NCBI RefSeq assembly: GCF_016097555.1
Contig: NC_054706.1
Location: forward strand, 50,113,513 to 50,177,512
Reading direction: 5' to 3'
Origin: Gigantopelta aegis
Lineage: Eukaryota > Mollusca > Gastropoda > Neomphalida > Peltospiridae
Length of the DNA stretch: 64,000 nucleotides
The position numbers were made by a program, and so were the translations under genes. Below are positions 23,037-63,745 of the stretch, piece after piece; within the stretch, counting starts at the first letter, position 1, and each line of letters opens with the position of its first letter. The notes beneath the pieces were generated by a model. That model did not search any database, was not told the origin of the DNA, and saw only the letters and a program-made list of their open reading frames with translations.

Positions 23037-23319
23037 TATCCCACGTCAAAGCCGCGCCGTCCGATTAGAAAGATAAACTACTTTAGTTTCCCCATTTTTC
23101 TTTTCTTTAGCACTTTGTATTAACTTTGTTCTGAATATTTATTGTAATCTTTCTTCCGATTTCACATTATCTGCACTGTTAAGTTGTCCTGCTTTATGTT
23201 TTGTGTATTTACTTTGTTTCAAATATTTGTAGTGATATTAGTCGCCTATTATGTTATAATATTTGTAATTAGGAGAGGGCCTCGTAAGTTGGATAAGATC
23301 CTTTTGTATACTATATGCA

Positions 23320-23700
23320 ATAAAATATGTTTCAACCAAAAACCAAGGCCTTTGTTACACCAGTTGTGGAGCACTGGCTGGAACAAGAAATAGCCCAATG
23401 GGTCCACCGATGGGGATCGATCCTAGACCGACTGCGCATTAAGCGAACGCTTTACCACTGGTCTACGTCTCCCACCCCCCAGTGTACCACGACTGGTATA
23501 TCAAAGGTCGTGGTATGTGCTATTCTGTCTGTGGAATGGTGCATATAAAAGATCCCTTGCTACTAATGAAAAAAAAAAAATGTAGCGGATTTCCTCTCTA
23601 CGATTTTCAGAATTACCAAACGTTTGACATTCAATAGTCGATGATTAATAAATCAATGTGCTCTACTTGTGTCGTCATAAACAAAACAAATTTTGCCTTT
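23320..23700. mobile_element. Two SINE family R pieces, head to head
   Basis: A minus-strand head (about 23480-23340) has AGTGGTAAAGCGTTCGCTTA and the B-box-like GGATCGATCCC. It abuts a plus-strand body (about 23482-23700) with CACGACTGGTATATCAAAGG and the tail AATCAATGTGCTCTA. Confidence 0.75.
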
Positions 23701-23939
23701 ACTCTGCATTTTCGTTTTATCCGGACACAAATCAGTCTGCACGCCCTACAAAATAGGAGCTTTTAGTTTACATCTGAGCTTGTAGCACGAAAAAAGCGGA
23801 CATTTTGGCTTGGGTTATCAAAAAAGAGTGACTGAGGGATGAGGACAGTTCACCGATTAGATAGTAGTATGACAAGGTTTGATCATTTCACAGAAAACGT
23901 TGGACAATTAACAAGGTAAGAGTTATCCAATTTACCTCA

Positions 23940-24385
23940 AGTACTAATCAAAATTATACCCATGTGATTTTCCAGTCTTATATATTAGTTATGAAAATCC
24001 CTAGAATAAAAACCATAAAAATGTGTTCGTATTATCATGACCTGTTACGATATTCAAACAACCGGTGCAAAAAATGTAATTTGAAACGGACTATAACACC
24101 CTGGTTGATATTGATTACACCTGAGACTACCCCTCTGCTAAGCTTAGTACTTGTGATTTCACCTGTCAAGTGTAATCAATATCAACCAGGGTGTTATAGT
24201 CCGTTTCAAATTACATATGTTTAGCAGTAAAATTGTAAATACATCTCATATTTCTATCTATAACAGGTCACCATAACAGGTCATGATAATACTGACACAT
24301 TTTTATGGTTTTTATTCCAGGGATTTTCATAACTAATATATAAGACTGGAAAATAACATGGGTATAATTTTGATTAGTACTTTAG
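23940..24385. repeat. Long foldback element (~445 bp)
   Basis: The outer arms begin AGTACTAATCAAAATTATA and end with the complement. Middle arms share CCATAAAAATGTGT. Inner arms at about 24075-24121 and 24168-24214 are essentially perfect over about 46 bp (e.g. ACACCCTGGTTGATATTGAT). The central loop is about 47 bases. A transcript would form one very long hairpin. No protein content. Confidence 0.85.
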
Positions 24386-24583
24386 TCCTGTGCATTATGG
24401 TTCTTTAATTTGCTTTTGTATTAATATTTAGTTAACGTTATTAAAACGCAGAATAAACGCCGAAAGGGGCAAGTCTTCTTTTATTTCCCCCTACGTTAAC
24501 AACCAATATAATTTTTATTGAAGTAAGAGTTTCATCGCAAAACGCGATAAACGCCATATTAAAAACCATTGTGCGAACACCAC

Positions 24584-25440
24584 TTAAAGGGACACGCCCT
24601 AGTTACGGCTAGTTGTTAACCATTACGGCGTTGTTTTTCGCTATTAAACCCATTTTTTCACAAATAAAATTGCACTTTACTTACATTTTATTATTTAGAA
24701 TACACATTTTATTATTTAGAATACACATTTCCATTCACCTGAAGTGCTTTTTGGTAATCCTGATGTTTGTAACACCACGAAATGCATTTTTTGTTTTTCT
24801 TAAAAAGCCGCGCGCACTCGAGAAAAAACCGTTAAGCAAGCGAGGTCCAATCTATTTTCAGAGGGAATCTTCCTGTGTAAACGTCACAGACGTTGGTATA
24901 CCACGTGACCGTTATCATTTTGGTTCGGTTTGTTTTCTCGTGCACGGTTCGCGCAATCAACATCCGATTAGTTGTCGTTTGCTTGTTGTTCATTTGTGAG
25001 ATTTTTCTTCAGTTCGTGAACATTTTCAGTAACAATAAAGTTCAGACAAGTGTCTCAATACAAAAAGTTACAAACCCTTAAAACCAATAATTTTGCTAAG
25101 TCTTACGATATCTCGAGAGGCGATACAACCAGGACAGAACAGTTCGAACATGTCCAGGAGAGGTGAAAGGAACGCACCCCAAGTCTGTGCGCACTCTGTG
25201 AAATTTGTCGTGACGTAGGCATTGTTGTGCTTCGAGCGACATCTACCGGTGACATCAGAATACTAACATTCAAAATTATTTCAAGCAATTGGGACATGGG
25301 GATTTCCATGGTATTTATCGATATAAAACCTGCTTTTTCACTCCATTTGATAAAAACGTGATCTAAGTGTGTTACAGGTTTGTAGATTAACCAAATTATA
25401 ATTTATTTTCGCTGGATGGAACTAGGGTGTGCGGCTTTAA
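24584..25440. mobile_element. TTAA MITE, type B, long copy in inverse orientation
   Basis: Starts TTAAAGGGACACGCCCTAGTT (21 bases; the first 18 match the other copies) and ends ACTAGGGTGTGCGGCTTTAA. It parallels 14872-15692 in inverse order across nearly the full length. Confidence 0.85.
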
Positions 25441-25803
25441 GTGGTTGCAAGATTGTGTAAATTTCTACGGTATTTATATTGAATTTATATTCACTAAATA
25501 TGCTGATCATAATTAATAATTTATGCTGCAGTTCAAAATAATCAGTTATCTTGCAGTTTTAAATTAAAAGTTTGTTTAAGGGTAAATGAAATTGACGCAT
25601 ATCCATCAAAATATGTTAGTCTGTTCAAATAAAGTGCCTGTTTACCGACATCTTTATTTCAATTTAAAGAGTAAACACCACCTTGTACATCAATGAGAGC
25701 CCAAACAAGTAAATGCTAAATTAGGTAGTGTCATTAAATAGGTATTTATAAAATATTTACTTTTCAGTTTAAGATGAAAGAATATTTTTATTCTATTTCC
25801 GAC
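25441..25803. other. AT-rich 5' flank of the phospholipase gene
   Basis: No recognised promoter element. The first, non-coding exon of the phospholipase gene probably lies somewhere in or upstream of this stretch. Confidence 0.35.
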
Positions 25804-25850
25804 ACTACTTTAGTATCAGCCTTGGTGTCGGTTATGTTCATGTCGGGTTG
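25804..25850 (+). repeat. Partial duplicate of the signal-peptide coding stretch
   Basis: TTTAGTATCAGCCTTGGTGT here resembles TCTAGTATCTACCTTGGTGT in the coding exon about 96 bp downstream. It looks like a small local duplication of the signal-peptide segment. Confidence 0.5.
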
Positions 25851-25884
25851 AGCTTTACAAATTATTGAATTTTGTTTTTTCAGA

Positions 25885-26061
25885 ATGTTGAAGGAAGTGT
25901 TTCTAGTATCTACCTTGGTGTTGGTTGTGCTCGCGTCTTGTATAAACGCCGATTGGTGCTCAAGTCGAGTGAACGGCTGCAACATTCCGGGTTATATGCC
26001 TCCCGCCTACAAAGGACTCTTCACGGGTGCATGCAACCACCATGACGTCTGCTACTTTTGT
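25885..26061 (+). CDS. Conodipine-like secreted phospholipase A2, exon 1 of 2
   Basis: 59 codons. The start is the ATG two bases after an acceptor (tttgttttttcag at 25883), so a 5' UTR intron is implied. Residues 1-22 form a signal peptide (hydrophobic VFLVSTLVLVVLASC, then INA). The mature part carries CNIPG and the active-site block CNHHDVCYFC with the His-Asp pair typical of group IX (conodipine) and related prokaryotic-type PLA2s, which hydrolyse the sn-2 ester of phospholipids with calcium. The exon ends at TGT|GTAAGT in phase 0. Family members are secreted; conodipine-M was described from a cone snail. Here the role could be digestive, defensive or physiological. Confidence 0.85.
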
Positions 26062-26064
26062 GTA

Positions 26065-26783
26065 AGTATTTATAGCTTCGACGGTTGAGTGCTCGCTTGA
26101 GATGTTTGCGTCATCGGATCGAAACACCTATGTGGATCCATTCAACTGATTGGGATTTCTCTTGTTCCAACCAGTGCACCATAACTGGTCAAAGGCCGTC
26201 GTACATTTATGTGCTTTCCTGTCATTTGTTACCGGCCTCGGTGGCGTCGTGGTTAGGCCATCGGTCAACAGGCTGGTAGGTGCTGGGTTCGGATCCCAGT
26301 CGAGGCATGGGATTTTTAATCCAGATACCGACTCCAAACCCTGAGTGAGTGCTCCGCAAGGCTCAGTGGGTAGGTGTAAACCACTTGCACCGACCAGTGA
26401 TCCATAACTGGTTCAACAAAGGCCATGGTTTGTGCTATCCTGCCTGTGGGAAGCGCAAATAAAAGACCCCTTGCTGCCTGTCGTAAAAGAGTAGCCTATG
26501 TGGCGATAGCGGGTTTCCTCTAAAAAAAAACTGTCAGAATGACCATATGTTTGACGTCCAATAGCCGATGATAAGATAAAAAATCAATGTGCTCTAGTGG
26601 CGTCGTTAAATAAAACAAACTTCTTCTTTTTTTCCTGTCATTTGGGAAAGTGCATATAAACGGATCTCTTTCTGCATTAGAAAAATAATAGCTTTCCTCT
26701 GATCACTGTTAGAATTACAATAGCATCCAATAGCCGATGATTAATTAATGTGCTCTAGTGGTGTCGTTAAACAAAATAAACGT
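26065..26783 (+). mobile_element. SINE family R, split by a family V insertion
   Basis: The R copy runs from a degenerate tRNA-like head to CTTTCCTGTCATTTG at 26228. It resumes after the insert at GGGAAAGTGCATATAAACGG and ends with a GTGCTCTAGTGGTGTCGTTA tail. Confidence 0.75.
26229..26630 (+). mobile_element. SINE family V inserted inside a family R SINE
   Basis: It has a 14-bp target duplication TTTCCTGTCATTTG at 26215-26228 and 26631-26644, which lies inside the host SINE. This proves that V was active after this R copy was in place. Confidence 0.9.
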
Positions 26784-26845
26784 TTATAGCTGCGACGATG
26801 CAGTTGTTATGCAATCTGGTTTTAAGACCCTCATCCATACGTCCT

Positions 26846-27150
26846 GAGGGGTCGGGATTTAGCTCAGTCGGTAGAGTGTTCCGCTGAGATGCTTGGGTAG
26901 TAAGATCGAGCCTCTTCGGTGGATCCATTCATTGAATTTGAGTTGGGCTTTTTTTCTTCTTTCCCAAACAGTGACTCACAACTTGCATATATATATATGT
27001 GTGTTTTGTTTGTGGGAAAGTGTATTAAAGACCCCTTACTGCTAACTGAAAAATTTAACTAGTTTCCTTGTAGAGTTATTCAGAATTATCAAATGTTTCC
27101 TTTTTAGTAGCGGATGGCTAATAAATCAATGTGCTCTAGTTAAACAAAAA
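26846..27150 (+). mobile_element. SINE family R with tRNA-like head
   Basis: TTTAGCTCAGTCGGTAGAGT and an AAGATCGAGCC box form a tRNA-like head, followed by the family R tail with AATCAATGTGCTCTAG. Confidence 0.75.
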
Positions 27151-27169
27151 ACACTTTTTATACGTCCAT

Positions 27170-27480
27170 AGTCATATAGCTTGTTCACTTGAGCACTTAC
27201 CTGAGGTGTTTTGGTCGCAGGATCGAACCTCGTCCCTGATTGGTTTTTTGTTTTGTTTTGTTTTGTTTTTGGGGGGTACCGTCCCAACCAGTTCCCCACG
27301 ACTGTAATATTAAAGGTCATATGTGGTATGTGCTGTCCTGTCTGTGGTATGGTGCATAAAAAAGATCCCTTGCTACTAATGGAAAAATGTAGCGGCTTTC
27401 TTTTCTATGACTATATGTCAAAATTACTAAATGTTTAACATCCAAATAGCCGATAATTAACAAAACAAATAAAGTTATCA
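27170..27480 (+). mobile_element. SINE family R, further copy
   Basis: GTCGCAGGATCGAACCTCGT B-box region, then a GGTATGTGCTGTCCTGTCTG body and a degraded tail. Confidence 0.65.
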
Positions 27481-27627
27481 AAAATGTAACTGATTTCCTC
27501 TAAGACAATTTACATGTCAGAATTACAAAATGTTTGACATCCAATAGCCGATGATTAACAATGTATTCTAGTGGTGTCGCTAAACAAAACATTTTTTTTG
27601 TTAAACAAAACATACTTTCTTTTTTAG

Positions 27628-27831
27628 GGTCGGAATAGGAATGTAGGTCGAAGCACGTGCGACTATTGGTTTTACTACAACATGTGGAGACGATGCAGGT
27701 GGTGGCACTTTGGGTGTAGATACGCAGCCTACCTTTACTACTACGCGGCGAGAATCGGCGGAAGCAGTCACTACAACAGCGTGTCTCCATCTTGGTGCTC
27801 GCAAAGTTGGGTACCCGGATGTATGTATTAA
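27628..27831 (+). CDS. Conodipine-like secreted phospholipase A2, exon 2 of 2
   Basis: 67 codons plus stop (TAA 27829-27831) after the acceptor ctttcttttttag. The phase matches exon 1, giving a 126-residue precursor. It continues the family pattern with CDYWFYYNMWRRC, then a Cys-containing Tyr-rich segment (GCRYAAYLYYYAARIGG) and a final CSQSWVPGC. Eight cysteines in this exon and exon 1 can pair as disulphides. The unusual richness in Trp and Tyr suggests a membrane-interface surface. Conodipine precursors are cleaved into two chains, but no obvious dibasic cleavage site is seen here, so a single chain is possible. Confidence 0.85.
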   Translation, partial: GRNRNVGRSTCDYWFYYNMWRRCRWWHFGCRYAAYLYYYAARIGGSSHYNSVSPSWCSQSWVPGCMY

Positions 27832-28207
27832 ACAGGAAGTATCATCTCAGTCACTTAACATAAAAAAAAAGGAGGAAAATATGAATAACAGATTCTGAAA
27901 ATGGACAGATCCGATATTTTGAAAACTAGAAAAGCGTGTTAAAAGAAACATTATTGAAGACCGAAGAAACATATGTACAATATTAGCGGAATCGGAACTT
28001 CAAGATATGTAGATATTAGTTTCGTGTGTGTATTTATGTTTTGTGTTTGATATAATGAACTCATTGTACATTTTTAAAAACATTTGATAGAATTTGTATA
28101 AGTTTAACATCATTCTTTTTTAATCACATTAAAATAGTGCATTGTATTTTTGTGTTTGTATTAAATGCATGTTTAAGATTGTGTGTGTTAAATGTTTCAA
28201 CATAGTG
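27832..28207 (+). other. 3' flank of the phospholipase gene
   Basis: AT-rich and probably 3' UTR at first. No unambiguous AATAAA signal is close to the stop. Nothing else recognised. Confidence 0.4.
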
Positions 28208-28360
28208 AGGGCCGTACCCTGATACAAATACTGGGGGGGGGGGGGGGGGGGTGCACTACATTTTATAAACAAATGAAACACTAATATACAAATTAAACCC
28301 TGAGATGTGTATGCTATTTTCTGGAGTAAACAAAATAGACAAAGTGAGATTCCCAGGGGG
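28208..28360. mobile_element. G-tract repeat, copy 1
   Basis: AGGGCCGTACCCTGAT, then a run of 19 G, then TTTTATAAACAAATGAAACA and CCTGAGATGTGTATGCTATT. The same order recurs at 46111-46265. A (CA)n run follows at 28368-28395. Confidence 0.7.
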
Positions 28361-28362
28361 GC

Positions 28363-28401
<39 letters not shown>

Positions 28402-28539
28402 AAATCCTGATTACGGCAGTGGTCCTGAATCTCGGTTAAGGCTGTTAGACTGAAAGCGATTTGAGAGATTTCTCATATTATGCTATGTTAAATAAAGTAA
28501 CCTCCGAAAACTCTCCTACCCACTATCAACCAACAGGTG

Positions 28540-28795
28540 CTTTGTTTAACGACATCACTGGAGCACATTGATTAATTAATCATCGGCTATTGGATTTCAA
28601 ACAGTTGGTAATTTTGACACGTAGTCATCAGAGGAAACCTGTTACATGTTTTTGTAATCTTTTTTATATGCACTTTCCCAAAGACAGGAAAGCACATACC
28701 ACGGCATTTGACCAGTTATGGTGCACTGGTTGCAATGAATCGAGGTGGAATGGGAACCCTATGTTGTAGTCAAGACTAACTCTTCAACAATGCAC
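28540..28795 (-). mobile_element. SINE family R, degraded
   Basis: Contains the family R landmarks in reverse: GAGCACATTGATTAATTAAT, CATCGGCTATTGGAT and GGTGCACTGGTTG. Confidence 0.65.
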
Positions 28796-28881
28796 TTGGC
28801 ACGGATATATGGATTGATGTCCTCACGACTGTCATAACTTATTTAGACGTGTCATAACTTGTTTAGGCTTGTGCAGAGATG

Positions 28882-30397
28882 CAATCTCATTAAAATTAGC
28901 TCTACTGGTCTACCAGTAGATCTAACAACAATGCGTGGACTCCCATGTCCAGGTGACATTTCATCTATAAATAACAATTTAAATATCGACCAATTACACT
29001 TCAGGTTGAAAATGGGCAGAATTTTGAAAATAGCGATTAGTAAAAATTTTAACAGAATTAATTTTTATTAAAAAAAAAAGAAAGTTACAAGCCAAAAAAA
29101 AAAGTTACAAGCCAAAAAAAAAAGATTTGACTGCTCGGCCGAATATTTATAAAATTTGAAGCATTTTAGAAAGACAGTCCAAAATTAAATGAGAGAAAGA
29201 AGAGAGGATCGGACTATTTAATAATATTAAAAACGCAGATCTAAACGTTTAAAGTCCGATCGATATGTTCACGTGAGTGGCCTAGTTAAGGCCGTTTTGG
29301 TGCACAGCTTATAGGGACGAAATGGGTTGCATCCCGTCAAGAAAACCCCTAGACGTTGAAGGTGTAGTGCTGTGCTAAAATACAGATCTTGAGAAGCCGG
29401 ATCCGTCTGAACGAGAGAGTATCAGACTAGGGTATAGTCCAGTCGTCATGGGTTGGTATAGTGGTGCGGACGGGCCCGACTCCAGAGGGTACGAGATGGT
29501 ATCACAATAAAACCGTCCAGAAAAAGAGCAGGGGCCGACCCCGCTTCCTATTTCTTCTTGGAGTGGGGCGGTGAATTGTCCAGTGCTGCTAGGACAGGCT
29601 CGGACATGTAGAGACTAAACGTGACCAACCGTGGCGTTCTGCAGAATGGCCGTCATACGAGTCACAAAAAAAACAAGTCAACATAGTCAGACGGAGAAAT
29701 GACGTGGAGGCAAGGAATCTCGCTAAAAAAGAATCCAACCTGGTGGTGCAGACTTTCAAAACGAGAAGCGTTCCAGCGTTCAATCTGTTCCAATGGCCGC
29801 ATACATCCCAGTAGAAAACTTCATTTCGCGGACAAAAACAACGAAATGAAGGATCCCCAAGTTGAGCTGCGGATGCACGTGCAGTGTGTACAAGCGAAAC
29901 AAACACGTCTTACCGCGTGGAGCTCCAGACTGGAAATGTTTCGTCTTGAAACGAATTTTATATAAAATTTTATATTGCAATTAGTTTCCGGCATACTTCG
30001 TAATTCACCCAAATCATTTCGTATACCCTCGGCATAATCCCGAATGTTTTCAAATTCTTTTCAAATCACTGGCATGATTTTACAAGTAAGGTTTTGATTG
30101 GTCGAACCGGCCTCGGTGGCGTCGTGGTTAGGCCATCGGTCTACAGGCTGGTAGGTACTGGGTTCAGATCCCAGTCGAGGCATGGGATTTTTAATTCAGA
30201 TACCGACTCCAAACCCTGAGTGAGTGCTCTGCAAATAAAAGATCTCTTGCTGCTAATCGGAAATGTGTTGAGTGTGTCGTTAAATAAAACATTTCTTTCT
30301 TTCTTTGATTGGTCAAATGAAAGGCCAACTAGACATGAGCTCCAACGGGCTGTTGTTAGATCCACATGTAATAATGGAGCTAATTTTAGTTAGATTG
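28882..30397. mobile_element. MULE-like element with 9-bp target duplication
   Basis: The left end CAATCTCATTAAAATTAGC is mirrored by GCTAATTTTAGTTAGATTG on the right. Both flanks carry GCAGAGATG (28873-28881 and 30398-30406). A 9-bp duplication is characteristic of the Mutator superfamily. The inside is non-repetitive with no transposase recognised, and a SINE is nested at 30107-30302. The target itself lies in a local ~57-bp tandem repeat. Confidence 0.85.
30107..30302 (+). mobile_element. SINE family V, internally deleted, nested in the MULE
   Basis: Head and tail are present but the centre is missing. It is flanked by TTTGATTGGTC on both sides. Confidence 0.85.
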
Positions 30398-30618
30398 GCA
30401 GAGATGGATACTCAATGTCCTCACGACTGTCATAACTTCTTTAGACTTGTGCAGAGATGGATACTCAACATGTGAACAGTTTTTATTGCACTATTTAATT
30501 TTTGTATCGCATCGATGTATTACTGGTGAATCAATAAATCAACTGTCTCAATTATGGTTCAAACACGATCGTTGTGGGTACAAACTTTGACATAGCCAGT
30601 TTGTACCCAAAATGAGAT

Positions 30619-30804
30619 GGGGGGGGGGGGGGGGGGACTGTTTATGGCGGGCTGTGGCCTGTGGACATTTGGGAATAACACTTAGTGAATAAGAAAGCCA
30701 GAATAAAACATTAACTGACAAAATCAAATTGACTGATCAGCCAAAAATGTATATAATTTGGAGCATTTTTGAAGAGCAATACAACCCCCCCCCCCCCCCC
30801 CCCC
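30619..30804. repeat. Segment bounded by G18 and C20 runs
   Basis: G18 at 30619-30636 and C20 at 30785-30804 enclose about 150 bp of ordinary sequence. The two runs could pair with each other. Confidence 0.8.
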
Positions 30805-31315
30805 TCCAGAGGAGCAGACTAATGTGGAGATAAAAAAGAATACATATGTCATACCTTTTTGAACAAAGGCCTTAAAGTTTACTGGTGAGTAGAATAGGGG
30901 TACCTACATGTACCTATTATGGGAAAGTTTCTTGAAAATTGCTAATATACGAACAAAGGTCTTAAATGGACTGTTTCATAGCTAACTGGTATTTTTAACG
31001 AAAAGCTATTATGGTGAGATTACAACTGATGATTAATGTGTGGACCATTATTTCAGGTTAGAAATATTCCAAACCTCGAGCAGCTGACGGTAAAATATTT
31101 CATTTTCTACGAAAACAAAATGTTTATTGGTTGAAATATTAGGCCTATCTATTCAAAACATCAACTATAGCTATTAAGTGCAATGACAACAGGGTAAACC
31201 AACAGTAACATTTTGCAGTTTAATGACAATGGTCAAAATGTTTTTAAAATGTACAAGTTTATCTCCCCAAATTTTGAATGGAATTACATGTACAGAATGA
31301 AACTGCACCATAGTA
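30805..31315. other. No gene recognised
   Basis: AT-rich DNA without motifs that I can assign. Confidence 0.4.
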
Positions 31316-31655
31316 ATGGGGTGGATCTAACTCAAATCGGTAGAACACAGAGGTGGGACATATCCCAGTCATGAAGTTTTCACTTGATGCGTGGTCGGTC
31401 TATGATCGATCCCCGTCAATGGGCCAACTAGGATATTTGTCATTTCAGCCGTGGTATATCAAAAGCCATGGAATGTGCTATCTTGTCTGTGGATGGTGCA
31501 TATAAAAGATCACTTGGTACTAATGGAGAAATGTAGCGGATTTCCTCTCTAAATGTTAAAAAGTAGCCTACCAAATGGTTGACATCCAATAGCTGATGAT
31601 TGATAAATCAATGTACTCTAGCGGTGTTGTTAAACAAAACAAAACTTTATCTTTC
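31316..31655 (+). mobile_element. SINE family R
   Basis: Plus-strand body ATCAAAAGCCATGGAATGTG and tail CATCCAATAGCTGATGATTG, AATCAATGTACTCTAGCGGT. Confidence 0.75.
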
Positions 31656-32287
31656 GGTAAAGCACTTGACTAATATCCTTGGGTTGAATGAATGAATCCC
31701 TGTTCCCATTCTCAGTACTTCACACAGGTCTTGGTACATGTATGTATGTATGTATGTATGTATGTAGAAAATGTAATTGGTTTCCTTTTAAGATTCTTTC
31801 ATATGTGAGTAAAATTTGCCCCTGCACAAACTAGAACCTTAAAACCCAAAATAGTACACACACACAAAAAAGTCTTTATTAATAATAATAAAAATATTCT
31901 CAATATTTGCTGTCAGATACTTTCATTTTTATACCAGACTTAACCGAATAGCTTATCTCAGTTTTTGTCCTGGGGTGTTATTAAACATTTATTCGTTCAC
32001 ACATGACACACTTCTATTCACAGGGAACTCATGCAGTGGCTATTTCTATCATGTGTATGCAGTATTGTTAGATAATTGCCTACATTTATCGGGGATCATC
32101 CAGGCTTACACTGTTAAAACATGGGGCCTGTCATAAAAACTAGTGTGGCATGAGGTGCAAACATGTTCTGTTCAAACTAGTGTTTAAATTTGGAGGGCTT
32201 TGCCTGGCTCCCCAAACTTTAATAATTTGTTGACTCGTTTGTCTCCTACACACTCACATACAAGCACACACATACAAGCACACACAT
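31656..32287. other. No gene recognised; TGTA tetranucleotide run
   Basis: A (TGTA)n run at about 31736-31766 and a SINE-tail-like GGGGTGTTATTAAACATTTA near 31972. Otherwise unremarkable. Confidence 0.4.
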
Positions 32288-32289
32288 GT

Positions 32290-32344
<55 letters not shown>
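32288..32344. repeat. (CA)n microsatellite
   Basis: About 28 CA units immediately before the hAT element. A shorter CA run follows the element at 33482-33496. Confidence 0.95.
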
Positions 32345-32346
<2 letters not shown>

Positions 32347-32407
32347 ATATGTTGCAAATATAATAATGTTTAAACATAATTAACAAATATATTACATACA
32401 TGTACAC

Positions 32408-33477
32408 TAGGGGTGCAACGATACGGTCAAAACCGTATTGCGATATAAGAAACCGTATTGCGATATGTATTGCAATATAGTTGATATTATTTAAATTTAA
32501 TGTTTATGGGTGGGTTTTTTTAATGAAAGCAGAATGCATAAACTTATTAATGATCTTTATTAGTTTCAGCTGTCAGGCTAAACCCATCATTACAAACATC
32601 AAACACGTCGACGTTTCTTTGATGGTCAGTTGCTTAATAATTGTTGCACGCGTTTTTGGTGAATAAAACTTGACATAGCTAGTTTGAGTTAAATAAGTAA
32701 TACTAAGTATATAAATCGAAATATTTGTAATATTCATTCCATCATAGACCTAAATGATTATATAAACCACGACATTTATTAGTTGCATAATGTTCTTCTT
32801 GGTCATTTTTATTTTTTAACAAAATACTAGTCTACTAGAACACCGGTGTGACGGTGTCAAACTGTTTTTAAATTGTCACATTTGGAAATCCTTGCTATCG
32901 GGTTTTTCCGTTGCTGCTCGCTTGACACGGGAATTGTACGTATTGAATCGCAATATTTCGGCAGATCGACCGAACCAGAGGTTATTGGCCGAGGTGTTTT
33001 GAACGATCGGCCGAAGTATTCCGATTTCAGTGAAAAACAGCGATGTGTGATTCTCACTTGTTGTTTTATTTCTTTGAAGATGATAGCCGTAGCCGTATTC
33101 CAATGTAAATGAACAATGAATGATAATGAGTAACAAACAAGTAACAAAACATTTATTTGTAATTATCGTTAACTGGTTATTTTCATTGGACTTCTGACAC
33201 GTTTTGTTTAGAAGTTAGAACCAGGTATAACCGACCTATCACTTTGTATGCCAACAAGTAAGCCGACTACGCTTGACGTGATTGTTACATTTCCTGTCAT
33301 CACTAATTAATAAAATCATGTGGTTTTTGTTTGTTTGTTTGCCTATTTCAAGTCAAATAAGATACGAGGAAAAAAATAGCGTATAAAAATCGCGATACGC
33401 AAAACTGTACCGCGGTTCGTATCGAGCTGATCAATTATCGCGGTATACCAGTATACCGGTTTATCGTTGCAGCACTA
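32408..33477. mobile_element. Non-autonomous hAT element with 8-bp target duplication
   Basis: Ends TAGGGGTGCAACGATA and the complement of TAGTGCTGCAACGATA. The subterminal sequence is rich in CGATACG/ACCGTATTGCGATA. Both flanks read ATGTACAC (32400-32407 and 33478-33485). TIR type and 8-bp duplication are diagnostic of hAT. It is 1070 bp and no transposase is recognised. Confidence 0.92.
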
Positions 33478-33639
33478 ATGTACACACACACACACATGCC
33501 CACACACATTTACAATATGTTGCAAAAATAATAAAAGTTCAAATGTGCTCATGTAAACATAATTAACAAATAAATCACTGTAAAGTTTTGCTTTATCTTT
33601 CAATCAGTGATTATTTGTATATGACATGAATATTATATG

Positions 33640-63745
<30,106 letters not shown>

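Larger units (their letters stand above)
26062..27627 (+). other. Intron of the phospholipase gene, filled with SINEs
   Basis: GTAAGT...tttttag intron of 1566 bp. Nearly all of it is SINE family R and V sequence, listed separately. Confidence 0.85.

Noticed and set aside
26085-26344. Frames such as VTGLGGVVVRPSVNRLVG in the phospholipase intron
   Set aside because: They are translations of SINE family V. Similar frames occur at every V copy.
26846-26930. A functional tRNA gene (GCTCAGTCGGTAGAG)
   Set aside because: It has A- and B-box-like sequence but no cloverleaf that I can complete. It is the head of a SINE.
32481-33147. Short frames inside the hAT element as a transposase remnant
   Set aside because: No hAT dimerisation or RNase-H motif is visible. 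The frames look random.
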